Shown here piece by piece: positions 8,112-16,611 of a DNA stretch of 64,000 nucleotides. Position numbers and translations under genes: made by a program. Below the pieces are notes generated by a model. That model saw nothing but the letters and a program-made list of their open reading frames with translations, did no database searches and had not been told where the DNA came from. The stretch comes from Thiohalobacter sp. IOR34 (GTDB lineage: Bacteria > Pseudomonadota > Gammaproteobacteria > Thiohalobacterales > Thiohalobacteraceae). Every line of letters starts with the position of its first letter. The stretch's first letter is position 1. The DNA lies in NCBI RefSeq assembly GCF_030406045.1, contig NZ_CP128988.1, positions 1,895,438 to 1,959,437 on the forward strand. Direction: 5' to 3'.

Positions 8112-9503
8112 TCATGCCTGCATTTCACCAAAACCCCATGCCGTAGGACCTATTTTGTAGCGAATATCACAGCTCATTCTTTTACCACCCGCGCCAGCAT
8201 CCAGGGCTTCCGTCTTGTGGAAGACCAGTGGTGCGAATATCAGCATGTCACCTGGCACGAATTCGGGCCTCAGGCGTTTTGGCTCCAGATACTCGTGTAC
8301 GAATTCGGTTGGCAGGGTCAAAGGCATGTGCGGAAATTGCTCCTGCAATAAAATGGGATGCTCAATGTCGTCCAGAAACAATTCAAGCCCGGGCGCCCTG
8401 TCGTCACCACATTTGTCGAAGGGCATCCAGCAAGTCGCGTAACCATTGTTGGCGCAAAATACCGGATGGTCCTGATGACAGGGCGTCACCCACTCGCCAC
8501 CAGCATCTCTTCTCTGGATATGCCATGCGTGATGCTCGGCAAACCGCCAATCATCGTATTTCTCGCCGAGAATTCCATGCAGCCAGGATTCAAGCCCAGC
8601 CTCATCGGTGAGCCTTGTAACAGAGCCGCGAAGTGACTGGTCGACATCCTCCATCAACCACATCCCGCGCTTGTCCTTGTGCATCCTCTCACCCAGCTGT
8701 TGATAATAATCCTGCCTTATCCCAACCCACGCATCGTCTGCAAACATGTTCCTGATGATTACGGCATTGAATTTTTTGAATACCGACCTTGCCGCTTCGA
8801 TCGACCCCCCTTGCCGGTCCACCACCAATTCATTCACGTCGGGCATATCGGTATTCCACGAGGACAGGCGCTCCCGCTGTTTCCTGTCGAGGAAACGCCA
8901 GTTATCCGGCCAATGCAGCCTGATCCTTGCCGCACCGTAGGACGGATCCATCTCCAGTACATGGTAGTAGCGTTGGGCGGCCGATTTTGCATCGCCCTCT
9001 ATCTCATCGACAATTCCAAGAATGTAATGACAAAGTGGCAGCCCAGGTGCGATCTGCAGGGCGAGCGCCATGGCTTCACGAACCTCGCCTGCCCACTCCT
9101 CGGGCCGCTCGACCGCATCCATCCAGTAGAGGGCGATATTGATCAATGCAGGAAGGGATGTCGGAGAGACCTCCTTGAGCTCACGAAATGCTTCCAGTGC
9201 GTCAGCATACTGGCCCTCCTTTTCCGCCATGCCTCGGAACTGCATGAGAAGAGACGCATGGGCGAACCGGTCCTGTTTGGTCGCCTCACCGGCACGCAAT
9301 ATTGTTTTATAACATCCAATGGCCAGATCGGCATGGTTGCGGCGCATAAAATAATCGCCAAGGCGACGCAATAGCTGTGGTGACAAGGAGTTTAACTCAT
9401 GCTTTATCTTTCTCCATTCACCCCTTACAAGCAGGCGCTCATCGAAGTAATCATCGAGCAAGTTGTCATCGGCATGCCGGGCAATAGCTTGCACAGTCTC
9501 CAT
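8112..9503 (-). CDS. TPR protein with Fe(II)/2-oxoglutarate dioxygenase (phytanoyl-CoA dioxygenase-like) domain
   Basis: A 463-residue protein. The N-terminal half has TPR-like helical pairs (LLRRLGDYFMRRNHADLAIG; further repeats to about residue 200). The C-terminal half carries a dioxygenase signature: CHQDHPVF supplies the HxD iron ligands, FHKTEAL the distal histidine, and the following arginines (RMSCDIRYK) could bind 2-oxoglutarate. PhyH-like enzymes hydroxylate small molecules, lipids or sugars. ATG 9503 is preferred because GGAG sits 7 nt upstream; a TTG two codons earlier is weaker. It is the last gene of the minus-strand cassette and converges on the glycosyltransferase at 6135. The substrate is unknown. 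Confidence 0.7.
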   Translation of the reverse strand: METVQAIARHADDNLLDDYFDERLLVRGEWRKIKHELNSLSPQLLRRLGDYFMRRNHADLAIGCYKTILRAGEATKQDRFAHASLLMQFRGMAEKEGQYADALEAFRELKEVSPTSLPALINIALYWMDAVERPEEWAGEVREAMALALQIAPGLPLCHYILGIVDEIEGDAKSAAQRYYHVLEMDPSYGAARIRLHWPDNWRFLDRKQRERLSSWNTDMPDVNELVVDRQGGSIEAARSVFKKFNAVIIRNMFADDAWVGIRQDYYQQLGERMHKDKRGMWLMEDVDQSLRGSVTRLTDEAGLESWLHGILGEKYDDWRFAEHHAWHIQRRDAGGEWVTPCHQDHPVFCANNGYATCWMPFDKCGDDRAPGLELFLDDIEHPILLQEQFPHMPLTLPTEFVHEYLEPKRLRPEFVPGDMLIFAPLVFHKTEALDAGAGGKRMSCDIRYKIGPTAWGFGEMQA

Positions 9504-9718
9504 AAGCAATCTCCTTCCTGATCAAATGCCAACGCAGGAATGACCCTGTTCCTATGCGAAACCCGCCTGATACATAACATGTAAATCAGCTAAGCAAGCC
9601 TACTTCCTCAACAGAAGAAGCTGCATGAAATAGCCATGCCGGCGCAGGCACCCCTTGAACATGATCGGCCTGATAATGCTGAATGAAACTTTGTTGTCGG
9701 CCGCCTTGGCAAGCATTC

Positions 9719-11470
9719 TCACCACAATACCGGATCGACATCCCTGATACGATCTTCATACAGCGCGATCAGCTCTGTTATGTTCTCATCCATACACAAG
9801 CTCTCACGGGCCTTGCGCACGTTATCCCTCAGTGCCTGGTAGTCGCATCTATCGAGTATCTCGCAAATCCTGTCGACATCCCCATCATCAATGACCAGCC
9901 CGACCTCGAATTCCCGAACAAGCTCACAAAGGGACTCGAAACGATGGCTTACCAGGACCGGCAGGCCTGCCTCCAGATACTGGAAGAACTTGCTGGGCAT
10001 GATTGCGCGGAAGTGATTTTCACCCACGAGCACGCCCTTGAAGTCGTACAGCATGATACCGAAATGCCAGTGCGAGATTCTGTCAGCCAGCTCCGAGGGC
10101 ATCAGGCCATACCGGAAGCGGAATCGCGGATCTGTCTCCTGAAGCTCGAAATACTCGGAATAGGCTGATCGCAGATCCTGCTCACGAATCATTTTAGGAT
10201 TGTTGAAGACCTCCACCTCGATACCCTGCGCAAGCAGGCGCTCAATTATGCCAAATATCTGCGCATCACCGAACAATTCATGTGGATGTCTGGCATCGCG
10301 CGGAGGTATTCCACCAGCGAAACCCAAACACCATTTCTCTTCACTGTTTCCTGGAGGCGACTTGTTTGCATGGGAAAAGAAAGCCCGATAAGGCAGGCTT
10401 GGAAAATTGCAAAAGCGACGCTCATCTCCATCAGGACAAAGCAATTCCTGATGAATCTTGCCACCCGGAAAGACCACACCCTGGCAATTCTCCACGATAT
10501 ATCGCTCGCATCGCCTCTGCAGCCCAATGTGGTCCAGGGCCTTTTCACCCCATGTCTGCTGGATGAATGGCGCCATTCTCTCCTCGTCTTCGAGCGGAAG
10601 GAAGAAACTCTGGACATCCATCATTTCGACCACATGACGGACATCGTCTGACCTGAATGCATCGATCAGTACCGGTATATGGTAGGCATTCAGCCATCCT
10701 TGCGTATGTAGAACGACATTCCTCAGCTCGCTCAGGATATCCAGCAGATAATCCAGGTCGATATGAAAAAACCTGTCAAAATATGCCCTCTGGTGCTCAC
10801 CCTTCCTTGGATCGAGTGACAAGGCAATCGTCGCCCAGCCCTTCCCGCGCAAGGCGGCGCTCATCCGCAACTGGTTGAAGAAGACATTGGAGGCAATGAA
10901 CAGCACACAGGGCCGCGCCTCGTTGTCCAGGTAGCGGAGCAATTCGGCCGCACGCTCATGCATGGCCGCCTGACGCATGCCCCCTGCAAGCTCTTTCAGC
11001 TCCGCGTCGATCTGATGGATACAGTACAGGGGAAAATGATGCCTCAACTCGTCATGATGGCGGCGGATCTGATCCTCATCAGTGGATGTGATCAGCGCAA
11101 TATCCAGCCGGCCATGCGCGAGTTCCCGTGCATCACCCAGAACCCGGACATGGGCTGGCAAATCAGGCTCGACTGCATCTCCCGGACGGATTACGAATGT
11201 TTCGAACCGGGTGTCATCGATATTCTTCAGAATCCATCTTGCCAGAGGGTTTCTGCCATAGATGAGTACCTTTCGCTTCTGACCAACCCCGCTGACCAAT
11301 CCGGCGACGGTGTCCAGTCGCTGCAGGAACGCGTCACCCAGCCATGCCGAATCCCTACCCAGCGATTGCGTATCCGAACCATCTTTAACGAGCATCCTCC
11401 AATGCGGCCCGAGTACCGACAGCGCAATATCCTTTCTTGCAGAGGTGTGTGATGCCATTCCGTCAATCAC
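9719..11470 (-). CDS. GT-B-fold glycosyltransferase
   Basis: A 583-residue protein. An N-terminal nucleotide-binding-like segment (KVLIYGRNPLARWIL) precedes two Rossmann-like domains. The C-terminal part (FRAIMPSKFFQYLEAGLPVL, VGLVIDDGDVDRICEIL) is the donor-binding domain of GT-B glycosyltransferases. The GTG at 11470 overlaps the upstream sulfotransferase stop by 8 bp; ATG 11458 is an alternative, and neither has a strong ribosome binding site. Codon use and GC are lower than in the flagellar genes. It probably acts on a sugar made by this cassette, but acceptor and donor are unknown. Confidence 0.65.
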   Translation of the reverse strand: MIDGMASHTSARKDIALSVLGPHWRMLVKDGSDTQSLGRDSAWLGDAFLQRLDTVAGLVSGVGQKRKVLIYGRNPLARWILKNIDDTRFETFVIRPGDAVEPDLPAHVRVLGDARELAHGRLDIALITSTDEDQIRRHHDELRHHFPLYCIHQIDAELKELAGGMRQAAMHERAAELLRYLDNEARPCVLFIASNVFFNQLRMSAALRGKGWATIALSLDPRKGEHQRAYFDRFFHIDLDYLLDILSELRNVVLHTQGWLNAYHIPVLIDAFRSDDVRHVVEMMDVQSFFLPLEDEERMAPFIQQTWGEKALDHIGLQRRCERYIVENCQGVVFPGGKIHQELLCPDGDERRFCNFPSLPYRAFFSHANKSPPGNSEEKWCLGFAGGIPPRDARHPHELFGDAQIFGIIERLLAQGIEVEVFNNPKMIREQDLRSAYSEYFELQETDPRFRFRYGLMPSELADRISHWHFGIMLYDFKGVLVGENHFRAIMPSKFFQYLEAGLPVLVSHRFESLCELVREFEVGLVIDDGDVDRICEILDRCDYQALRDNVRKARESLCMDENITELIALYEDRIRDVDPVLW

Positions 11471-12275
11471 TTGCAGTAACGATTTCCAGCCCTGTCTCGA
11501 TAGCCAGCCGCGGCAGATCGGGGGTGATATTGTGCATCAGCGATCTGAGCAGGATCTTGTGGAATCCGGACAGCTCTGTCTTGAAGCCACCAATTCTTCC
11601 GGCACGGAAATGCGCCTTTCCCGCGCCACCCTTCTCGGCGTCCGCCCTCATCCTCTCGAAGGAGGTGCTGTCAGCAATCTCTCTGAGCTGCACATCCGTG
11701 AGGGGCGTTTCCAGATAGTCCGCCAGCCTGGCAACCTCGGTCGCCTTGTTTCTGACCAGGCGTTCATAGCTCGTGATGTACACCGGATGCTGCAGGGCGT
11801 AGCGCAGCATCTCCTGGATATGCAGCAGGATCGTACCCATGCCATGCCAGTCGTTCGGCGGCTCGCAGTAACCGCTGATCGCCAGGGCAAGTGCCTGCTC
11901 GCGCTCAAACCCGGCAAGAAAATCTCCATGCCCTACGGACCTGCCTATATCCGCATCGACATCGTCGAGCAGATGATAGTAGACCGACACCGCCAGATCG
12001 TAGATGTTGCGCACCAGAAAGACCACCCTGGCCCCGGATGCAGCTATTCTTTCTGCAACCTCACCACGGGGGATGATATGCCAGCTGTAGAATTCCTCCT
12101 TTGGAAAGCTCAGCATGGAGGGATCCTCATAGCCTGGCCTGCCTGGTGGGACCTGGGGTTCGAAGAAGCCACGCCCGCTCAGCTCGCTGATGATGGCACG
12201 CAGCATCCAGGTGCCACTCTTCATCGCCGAGGACATGATTATCGGACGGCCCTTAAACATCGGATCAGCCAACAT
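11463..12275 (-). CDS. PAPS-dependent sulfotransferase
   Basis: A 270-residue Sulfotransfer_1-like enzyme. The 5'-phosphosulfate loop is SSAMKSGTWML near residues 15-25 (K and T/W of the PKSGTTW motif). The 3'-phosphate motif is RNIYDLAVSVYYH near residue 88. A late KAHFRAGRIGGFK resembles the conserved RKGxxGxWK segment. It moves sulfate from PAPS to a hydroxyl or amine, here plausibly on the glycan. The ATG at 12275 overlaps the upstream TGA (TGATG). Flanked by a second sulfotransferase-like gene and a glycosyltransferase. Confidence 0.8.
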   Translation of the reverse strand: MLADPMFKGRPIIMSSAMKSGTWMLRAIISELSGRGFFEPQVPPGRPGYEDPSMLSFPKEEFYSWHIIPRGEVAERIAASGARVVFLVRNIYDLAVSVYYHLLDDVDADIGRSVGHGDFLAGFEREQALALAISGYCEPPNDWHGMGTILLHIQEMLRYALQHPVYITSYERLVRNKATEVARLADYLETPLTDVQLREIADSTSFERMRADAEKGGAGKAHFRAGRIGGFKTELSGFHKILLRSLMHNITPDLPRLAIETGLEIVTASD

Positions 12276-13114
12276 CAAATGCTGTCATGAACACGGTAGC
12301 CAAATGATTCGTAGGCCGCTCGGGCATCGTCGGAAACCAGTTTCAGGAAAGCCTGTCTCTTCCATTCCGGCCAGTGCCGGAAATGCTCTTCCGGGTCGGC
12401 CTCCGTCTCCTCGCCCCGATAGACCTTCCCTGAAAAGCCGTATACGACATCCAGAAGCCGGGCATCGAAGTCGCAACGACCATGACTCAGGTAGTCGACC
12501 AGACCGCAAAATTCCTCTCTTGACGCCAGCACGGACTCTATCTTCACCTGCCTCACCCCGGATTCGACATCCGGCAGCACCTGATTCAACAGCAACATGC
12601 CCTGGTAGGCGGACCATATCTCCACATCGTCACGCTCATAGCCCATGAGGCCCATCTCGGCGAACAGCTCGTGGTTGCTGTGTTCCCATTCATGATCCAG
12701 TGCGTCGTTCGAACCGTCTGGCATGCGTACATTGCTGGCGCGGTGCCGGATATAGAAATCGAGCCAGACATAGGGATGACGCTGCAGATTGACGATGGGT
12801 ATCGCATCACCGTATTTACTCTGAACCGGCTCCATCTGCGATGCGCGATAGGCATGGCACTCGCCGATCGCCTCATAGTCCGTGCCCATGTCTTCGAGAA
12901 ATGCCGTATATTGAAGGATATCCGGACGTTCATGCCGCCCAAGTCCGTCCTTGAAATACTTCGGCCGCGACCCCTCATGGGCATTCAGGACGAAGATCTC
13001 CGGATGCGCATTGAGCGCCTTGGACAACCAGTGGTCGCCACAATGCCCCCAGGAGGTGATGTAGAAGACATTCGTCTGCTCCTTGAACTTAGATTCCTGA
13101 ATTTCCATGGTCAT
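12275..13114 (-). CDS. Sulfotransferase-like P-loop protein
   Basis: A 279-residue protein, diverged from but patterned like sulfotransferases. FYITSWGHCGDHWLSKALN near residues 17-35 takes the place of the 5'-PSB loop, and NLQRHPYVWLDFYIRH near residue 110 resembles the 3'-phosphate motif (R-P-x-x-x-x-x-S/D). The canonical lysine of the loop is absent, so activity on PAPS is uncertain. A G-rich run just before the ATG (13114; second ATG 13108) serves as ribosome binding site. Coupled by TGATG to the canonical sulfotransferase downstream. It could be a second sulfotransferase with a different acceptor or a partner subunit. Confidence 0.55.
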   Translation of the reverse strand: MTMEIQESKFKEQTNVFYITSWGHCGDHWLSKALNAHPEIFVLNAHEGSRPKYFKDGLGRHERPDILQYTAFLEDMGTDYEAIGECHAYRASQMEPVQSKYGDAIPIVNLQRHPYVWLDFYIRHRASNVRMPDGSNDALDHEWEHSNHELFAEMGLMGYERDDVEIWSAYQGMLLLNQVLPDVESGVRQVKIESVLASREEFCGLVDYLSHGRCDFDARLLDVVYGFSGKVYRGEETEADPEEHFRHWPEWKRQAFLKLVSDDARAAYESFGYRVHDSI

Positions 13115-13168
13115 TCCCCCCGCAGATTTTCTGTTGGCACATCGGGCAGCGGATATTTCGGTCGACGA

Positions 13169-14539
13169 TCAAATGAAGTTGACGTGCTCAGGTGGATGTT
13201 TCAGATCCCACAGGAACTTGTTCACATAGTCCTGGCGGCAGCCGATGGCGCAATCCTTGTGCACGTCCACCGACCTGGCGATGTCCTCGTGCACCGCCCA
13301 GTAGCGGTCGCTCATTACCAGGTCGTGGAACGAACCCTCGTGCAGGTCGCCGATATAGAAGCGTTCCTTGTTGAAGAAGGGACCGCAGGGATAGATCTTG
13401 CCGTTGCCCGAGATCTGCAGCAGGAACGGCGTGCCGTAGCAGACGTCGTATTTGCGGTAGCCGTTGCGGTACAGATCGGTCTCGCCGCAGGCCTTGATCT
13501 TGTTCCACTTGACCTGCACCACGTAGTCGTCGGTCGACAGGCTCTCGGCCTCCCGCAGCACGTCCTCGATCCTGCCGTAGTCGGCATAATCGATGCCGAT
13601 TTCCTTGTATTCCGAATCCGAACAGTGCTTGATCACGAAATAATCGACGCCCAGTTCCCTGCCCAGCCTGGCCTCCTCCAGCACCTGGTCGTAGCATTCC
13701 GGAATCAGCACCATCTGCAGGCCCAGGGTGCACGAATAACCGCGCGCCTTCTTGATCCGGACCAGCTCGCGTATCTTTTCGACAAGCAGATCGAAATTCC
13801 CGGCCCGCGACTGGTGCACCCGATTGAATCCTTCTGGCGTCCCGGCCGACAGGTTGAAGCGTATCCATGACATGTTGGCCAGCAGATCGTCCGCCCGGTC
13901 CATGTCCAGCAGCAGACCGTTGGTCGCCATCGAGGTGTCAATGCCCTTCTCGCCGGCCAGCACGGTGGCGTCGTAGAGGGCAGGATTCAGCGTCGGTTCA
14001 CCGTCGCCGATGAAGCCGATCGACCTCACGCCGAGCCGGCCACAGTCTTCGATGTAGCGCAGCAGGGCATCGCGCCCGATCATCTGCCCCTTGGTCATGT
14101 TCTGCACCACGGCATAACAGTAGAGGCAGGCGGTATTGCAGAACTTGGTCAGCCCCATGTCGATGTGGATGGGCGCAAAGCGCTCGCCGCGCTGCCAGGC
14201 CAGGACCCGCTCCAGGTGGTAGAGCATCTTGTGCCCGTCGAAGCGGAAGCGTTCAGGCGGATTCCTGTAGCTGGGACCGGTAAACTGGTTCGGCACCTTG
14301 GCCTGCTGTTCCTCCGGCAGGCGGATCACGCCCAGCTGTTCGCCCTCGCGCACGATCTCGATCCGCTGGCCGTCTGCCGGGCGGATGCCGGCCGCCTCCT
14401 TCGCCAGGGCCGCCCGGTCGACGATTTCATTGGAGGTACGCAGCTTGTGGCCGGGCCTGCGCGCCAGCGGCGCATCTTCGGGAATCTCCGTCAGTACCTC
14501 CTTGCCAAAGCGGTTCTTGCCACGATTGCCGCTGCTCAT
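13169..14539 (-). CDS. Radical SAM/SPASM-type enzyme (first of two paralogs)
   Basis: A 456-residue radical SAM protein. CNTACLYC (CxxxCxxC) binds the SAM-coordinating 4Fe-4S cluster, GFIGDGEPTLNP is the GGE-like motif, and LQISGNGKIYPCG with later cysteines (DCAIGC) forms a SPASM-like auxiliary cluster region. The N-terminal 110 residues are extra. It ends HVNFI, like its paralog at 19780. ATG 14539 has GGAGG about 10 nt upstream; ATG 14548 is an alternative. SPASM proteins modify peptides or carry out sugar-like radical chemistry. The placement among sugar-phosphate enzymes favours an unusual sugar step. The substrate is not known. Confidence 0.75.
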   Translation of the reverse strand: MSSGNRGKNRFGKEVLTEIPEDAPLARRPGHKLRTSNEIVDRAALAKEAAGIRPADGQRIEIVREGEQLGVIRLPEEQQAKVPNQFTGPSYRNPPERFRFDGHKMLYHLERVLAWQRGERFAPIHIDMGLTKFCNTACLYCYAVVQNMTKGQMIGRDALLRYIEDCGRLGVRSIGFIGDGEPTLNPALYDATVLAGEKGIDTSMATNGLLLDMDRADDLLANMSWIRFNLSAGTPEGFNRVHQSRAGNFDLLVEKIRELVRIKKARGYSCTLGLQMVLIPECYDQVLEEARLGRELGVDYFVIKHCSDSEYKEIGIDYADYGRIEDVLREAESLSTDDYVVQVKWNKIKACGETDLYRNGYRKYDVCYGTPFLLQISGNGKIYPCGPFFNKERFYIGDLHEGSFHDLVMSDRYWAVHEDIARSVDVHKDCAIGCRQDYVNKFLWDLKHPPEHVNFI

Positions 14540-14567
14540 GGAGCACATCCCTCCGTCCTCTGGTTCA

Positions 14568-15653
14568 TCAAAAAGGTCCCCGGTACTCGGGATTGGGCAC
14601 GTCTGCCGGGCCCTTGGGGCACAGACGCTCGAGCACTGCATCGAGGCCGGCATCCACCCCCAGGCCGCACTGGGCGGCAACTGTCCGGGCGATGTCCCGG
14701 GCATCCGGATAGTAGCTCTCCGCCCAGACCGGCGAGGTGGGTGATGGCAGATCCGGCAGGGCGACCCGGGCCGGCGCCTGGCGCAGCGCGGGCAGGGTCC
14801 GCTCGACGACCGAGGCGATCAGCTCGCCGGCCACACCGAGACTGGCATGCGCCGTGTCGACGACGACCAGCCGGCCGGTCCGTTTGACGGATCCGGCAAC
14901 CGTGTCGACATCCAGCGGGCTCACCGCCCGCATGTCGATCACCTCGACCTCGAGCCCCAGCGCCGCGAGCGCCTCGGCGGCGGCAAGCGCCTCGATCAAC
15001 ATATAGGAGAAGGCAGCAACGGTCACATCCTTGCCACGGCGTCGAACCACGGCGCCCTCGAGCGGGCTCTCGTAATAGCCTTCGGGGACTTCGCCCTGGA
15101 TCGGCTGGATCCAGCGATGCTCGATGAAGATGACCGGGTTGTCATCGCGGATCGCCGCACAGAGCATGCCCTTGGCATCTTCGGCCACGGCCGGCATCAC
15201 CACCTTCAGGCCGGGCACATGGGCAAACAGGGCCTGCAGGCTCTGTGCATGCTGCGGCCCCTGTCCCCAGCCCCGCCCGACGATCATGCGGATCACCAAG
15301 GGCACGCCCTGTTGCCCATTGAACATGTAGTGCCACTTGGCGGCATTGTTGACGATCTGATCCATCGCCAGCAGGGCAAAGTCGATCCGCTGATGCACCA
15401 TCACCGGGCGCAGACCGGTCAGCGCGGCACCGATGCAGATCCCCGTCATGCCGTTCTCGGACAGCGGCATGTCGAAGACGCGCCTCGGACCGAAGCGCTC
15501 CCTGAGACCGGCCGTGGTGCCAAAGATGGCCTTGGGGTCGGGTACGCCCTCGCCGATCACGATGACGCCGGGATCGCGTTCAAGGGAGAGATGCAGTGCA
15601 TCACGGATCGCATCGATGCAGCTCATCCGCGAATGCGGCAGCGATTCAGGCAT
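14568..15653 (-). CDS. TPP-dependent dehydrogenase E1 component, beta subunit
   Basis: A 361-residue transketolase-type beta subunit of the pyruvate/2-oxo acid dehydrogenase E1 family. Pyrimidine-domain motifs VIVIGEGV, FDMPLSENGMTGICIGAA (with the glutamate that activates TPP) and IVNNAAKWHYM are seen, and the C-terminal transketolase_C domain has VEVIDMRAVSPLD and VVVDTAHASLG. The ATG at 15653 overlaps the alpha gene by 8 bp; ATG 15626 would be closer to the usual 325 residues. No E2 lipoyl acyltransferase or E3 gene is nearby, so the pair may perform a two-carbon or acyl transfer on a sugar instead of feeding a dehydrogenase complex. Confidence 0.85.
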   Translation of the reverse strand: MPESLPHSRMSCIDAIRDALHLSLERDPGVIVIGEGVPDPKAIFGTTAGLRERFGPRRVFDMPLSENGMTGICIGAALTGLRPVMVHQRIDFALLAMDQIVNNAAKWHYMFNGQQGVPLVIRMIVGRGWGQGPQHAQSLQALFAHVPGLKVVMPAVAEDAKGMLCAAIRDDNPVIFIEHRWIQPIQGEVPEGYYESPLEGAVVRRRGKDVTVAAFSYMLIEALAAAEALAALGLEVEVIDMRAVSPLDVDTVAGSVKRTGRLVVVDTAHASLGVAGELIASVVERTLPALRQAPARVALPDLPSPTSPVWAESYYPDARDIARTVAAQCGLGVDAGLDAVLERLCPKGPADVPNPEYRGPF

Positions 15654-16608
15654 AGAGGTGATGTTCGATGTCTCCTGGTGCCGGGAAGGGGCTGCCGAGC
15701 GCATAGTCGAAAGCCTCGTCGATTTCATTTCCGACCTGCCGTTCCAGTTCATCGAGCCTGTCCTGGAACCGGGGATCCTGCCCGCGCAGCGCGGCCGCCG
15801 CCCTGGACAGGGGGCAGCGCGCCTTCCAGGAGGCCAGCTCCTCGAGCGGGCGATAGCCAAGCTCACTGTCGTCATTGGGTCCGCAGTGCTCCAGCCAGCG
15901 GTAGGTCTGCGCCTCGATGAACTGCGGCCCCCCGCCCTCGCGGGCGGCATCCACGGCCTGCTTCGCGACCCGATGGACCTCCAGCACGTCACTGCCATCC
16001 ACGGCATGAACCTCGCAACCATGGGCCTCGGCAATACCGAGGATCGGACGTTCCGCCTGCCTCTCGTCCAGCCGGGTATAGACGGAATAGCCGTTGTTCT
16101 CGCAGACGAAGAGGATGGGCAAGGCATGCAGCACCGCAAAGTTCATCGATTCGTGCAGCACCCCCTCCTCGAAACAGCCATCGCCGAAGAATACCGCGAC
16201 CACACGGCCTGTCCCCTGGAGGCTTGCGCTCCACGCCGCACCGACGGCCAAGGGGACAGTACCGCCGACGATGGGTGTCGATCCCATGAATCCACACTGC
16301 CGGTCGATGAGATGCATGGATCCGCCACGCCCGCCGCAGCAGCCCGTGGCCCGGCCGTACAACTCCGCGAGCATGCGCCGGAGGTCACCGCCCTTGGCGA
16401 GATAATGCCCGTGGGCGCGATGGTTGCTGAATACCTGGTCCTCGGGAAGCAGCGCCAGACAGACGCCGGCGGCCACCGCCTCCTGGCCGATACAAAGATG
16501 CATGGGACAGCGGATCTGCTGCTCATGATAGCGCGCTGCCAGCCGCTCCTCGGTACGGCGGATGCGCAACATGCTGCGATACAGCGGGAAGAGAAGGTCC
16601 GTCGTCAT
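15646..16608 (-). CDS. TPP-dependent dehydrogenase E1 component, alpha subunit
   Basis: A 320-residue E1 alpha subunit that binds thiamine diphosphate and Mg2+: GDGCFEEGVLHESMNF begins the GDG...NN motif and FVCENNGYSVYT completes it. RGGSMHL and NHRAHGHYLAKG are also conserved. The active site forms at the interface with the beta subunit encoded immediately downstream with overlapping ends. The gene starts 3 bp after the stop of the nucleotidyltransferase-kinase gene, so it belongs to the same operon. 2-Oxo acid specificity cannot be read from sequence. Confidence 0.87.
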   Translation of the reverse strand: MTTDLLFPLYRSMLRIRRTEERLAARYHEQQIRCPMHLCIGQEAVAAGVCLALLPEDQVFSNHRAHGHYLAKGGDLRRMLAELYGRATGCCGGRGGSMHLIDRQCGFMGSTPIVGGTVPLAVGAAWSASLQGTGRVVAVFFGDGCFEEGVLHESMNFAVLHALPILFVCENNGYSVYTRLDERQAERPILGIAEAHGCEVHAVDGSDVLEVHRVAKQAVDAAREGGGPQFIEAQTYRWLEHCGPNDDSELGYRPLEELASWKARCPLSRAAAALRGQDPRFQDRLDELERQVGNEIDEAFDYALGSPFPAPGDIEHHLYA

Positions 16609-16611
16609 CGG

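Noticed and set aside
9504..9718. Possible sigma-54 site upstream of the TPR-dioxygenase gene (TGGCTATTTCATGCA)
   Set aside because: GG to GC spacing is 9 instead of 10 nt, so it does not meet the consensus.
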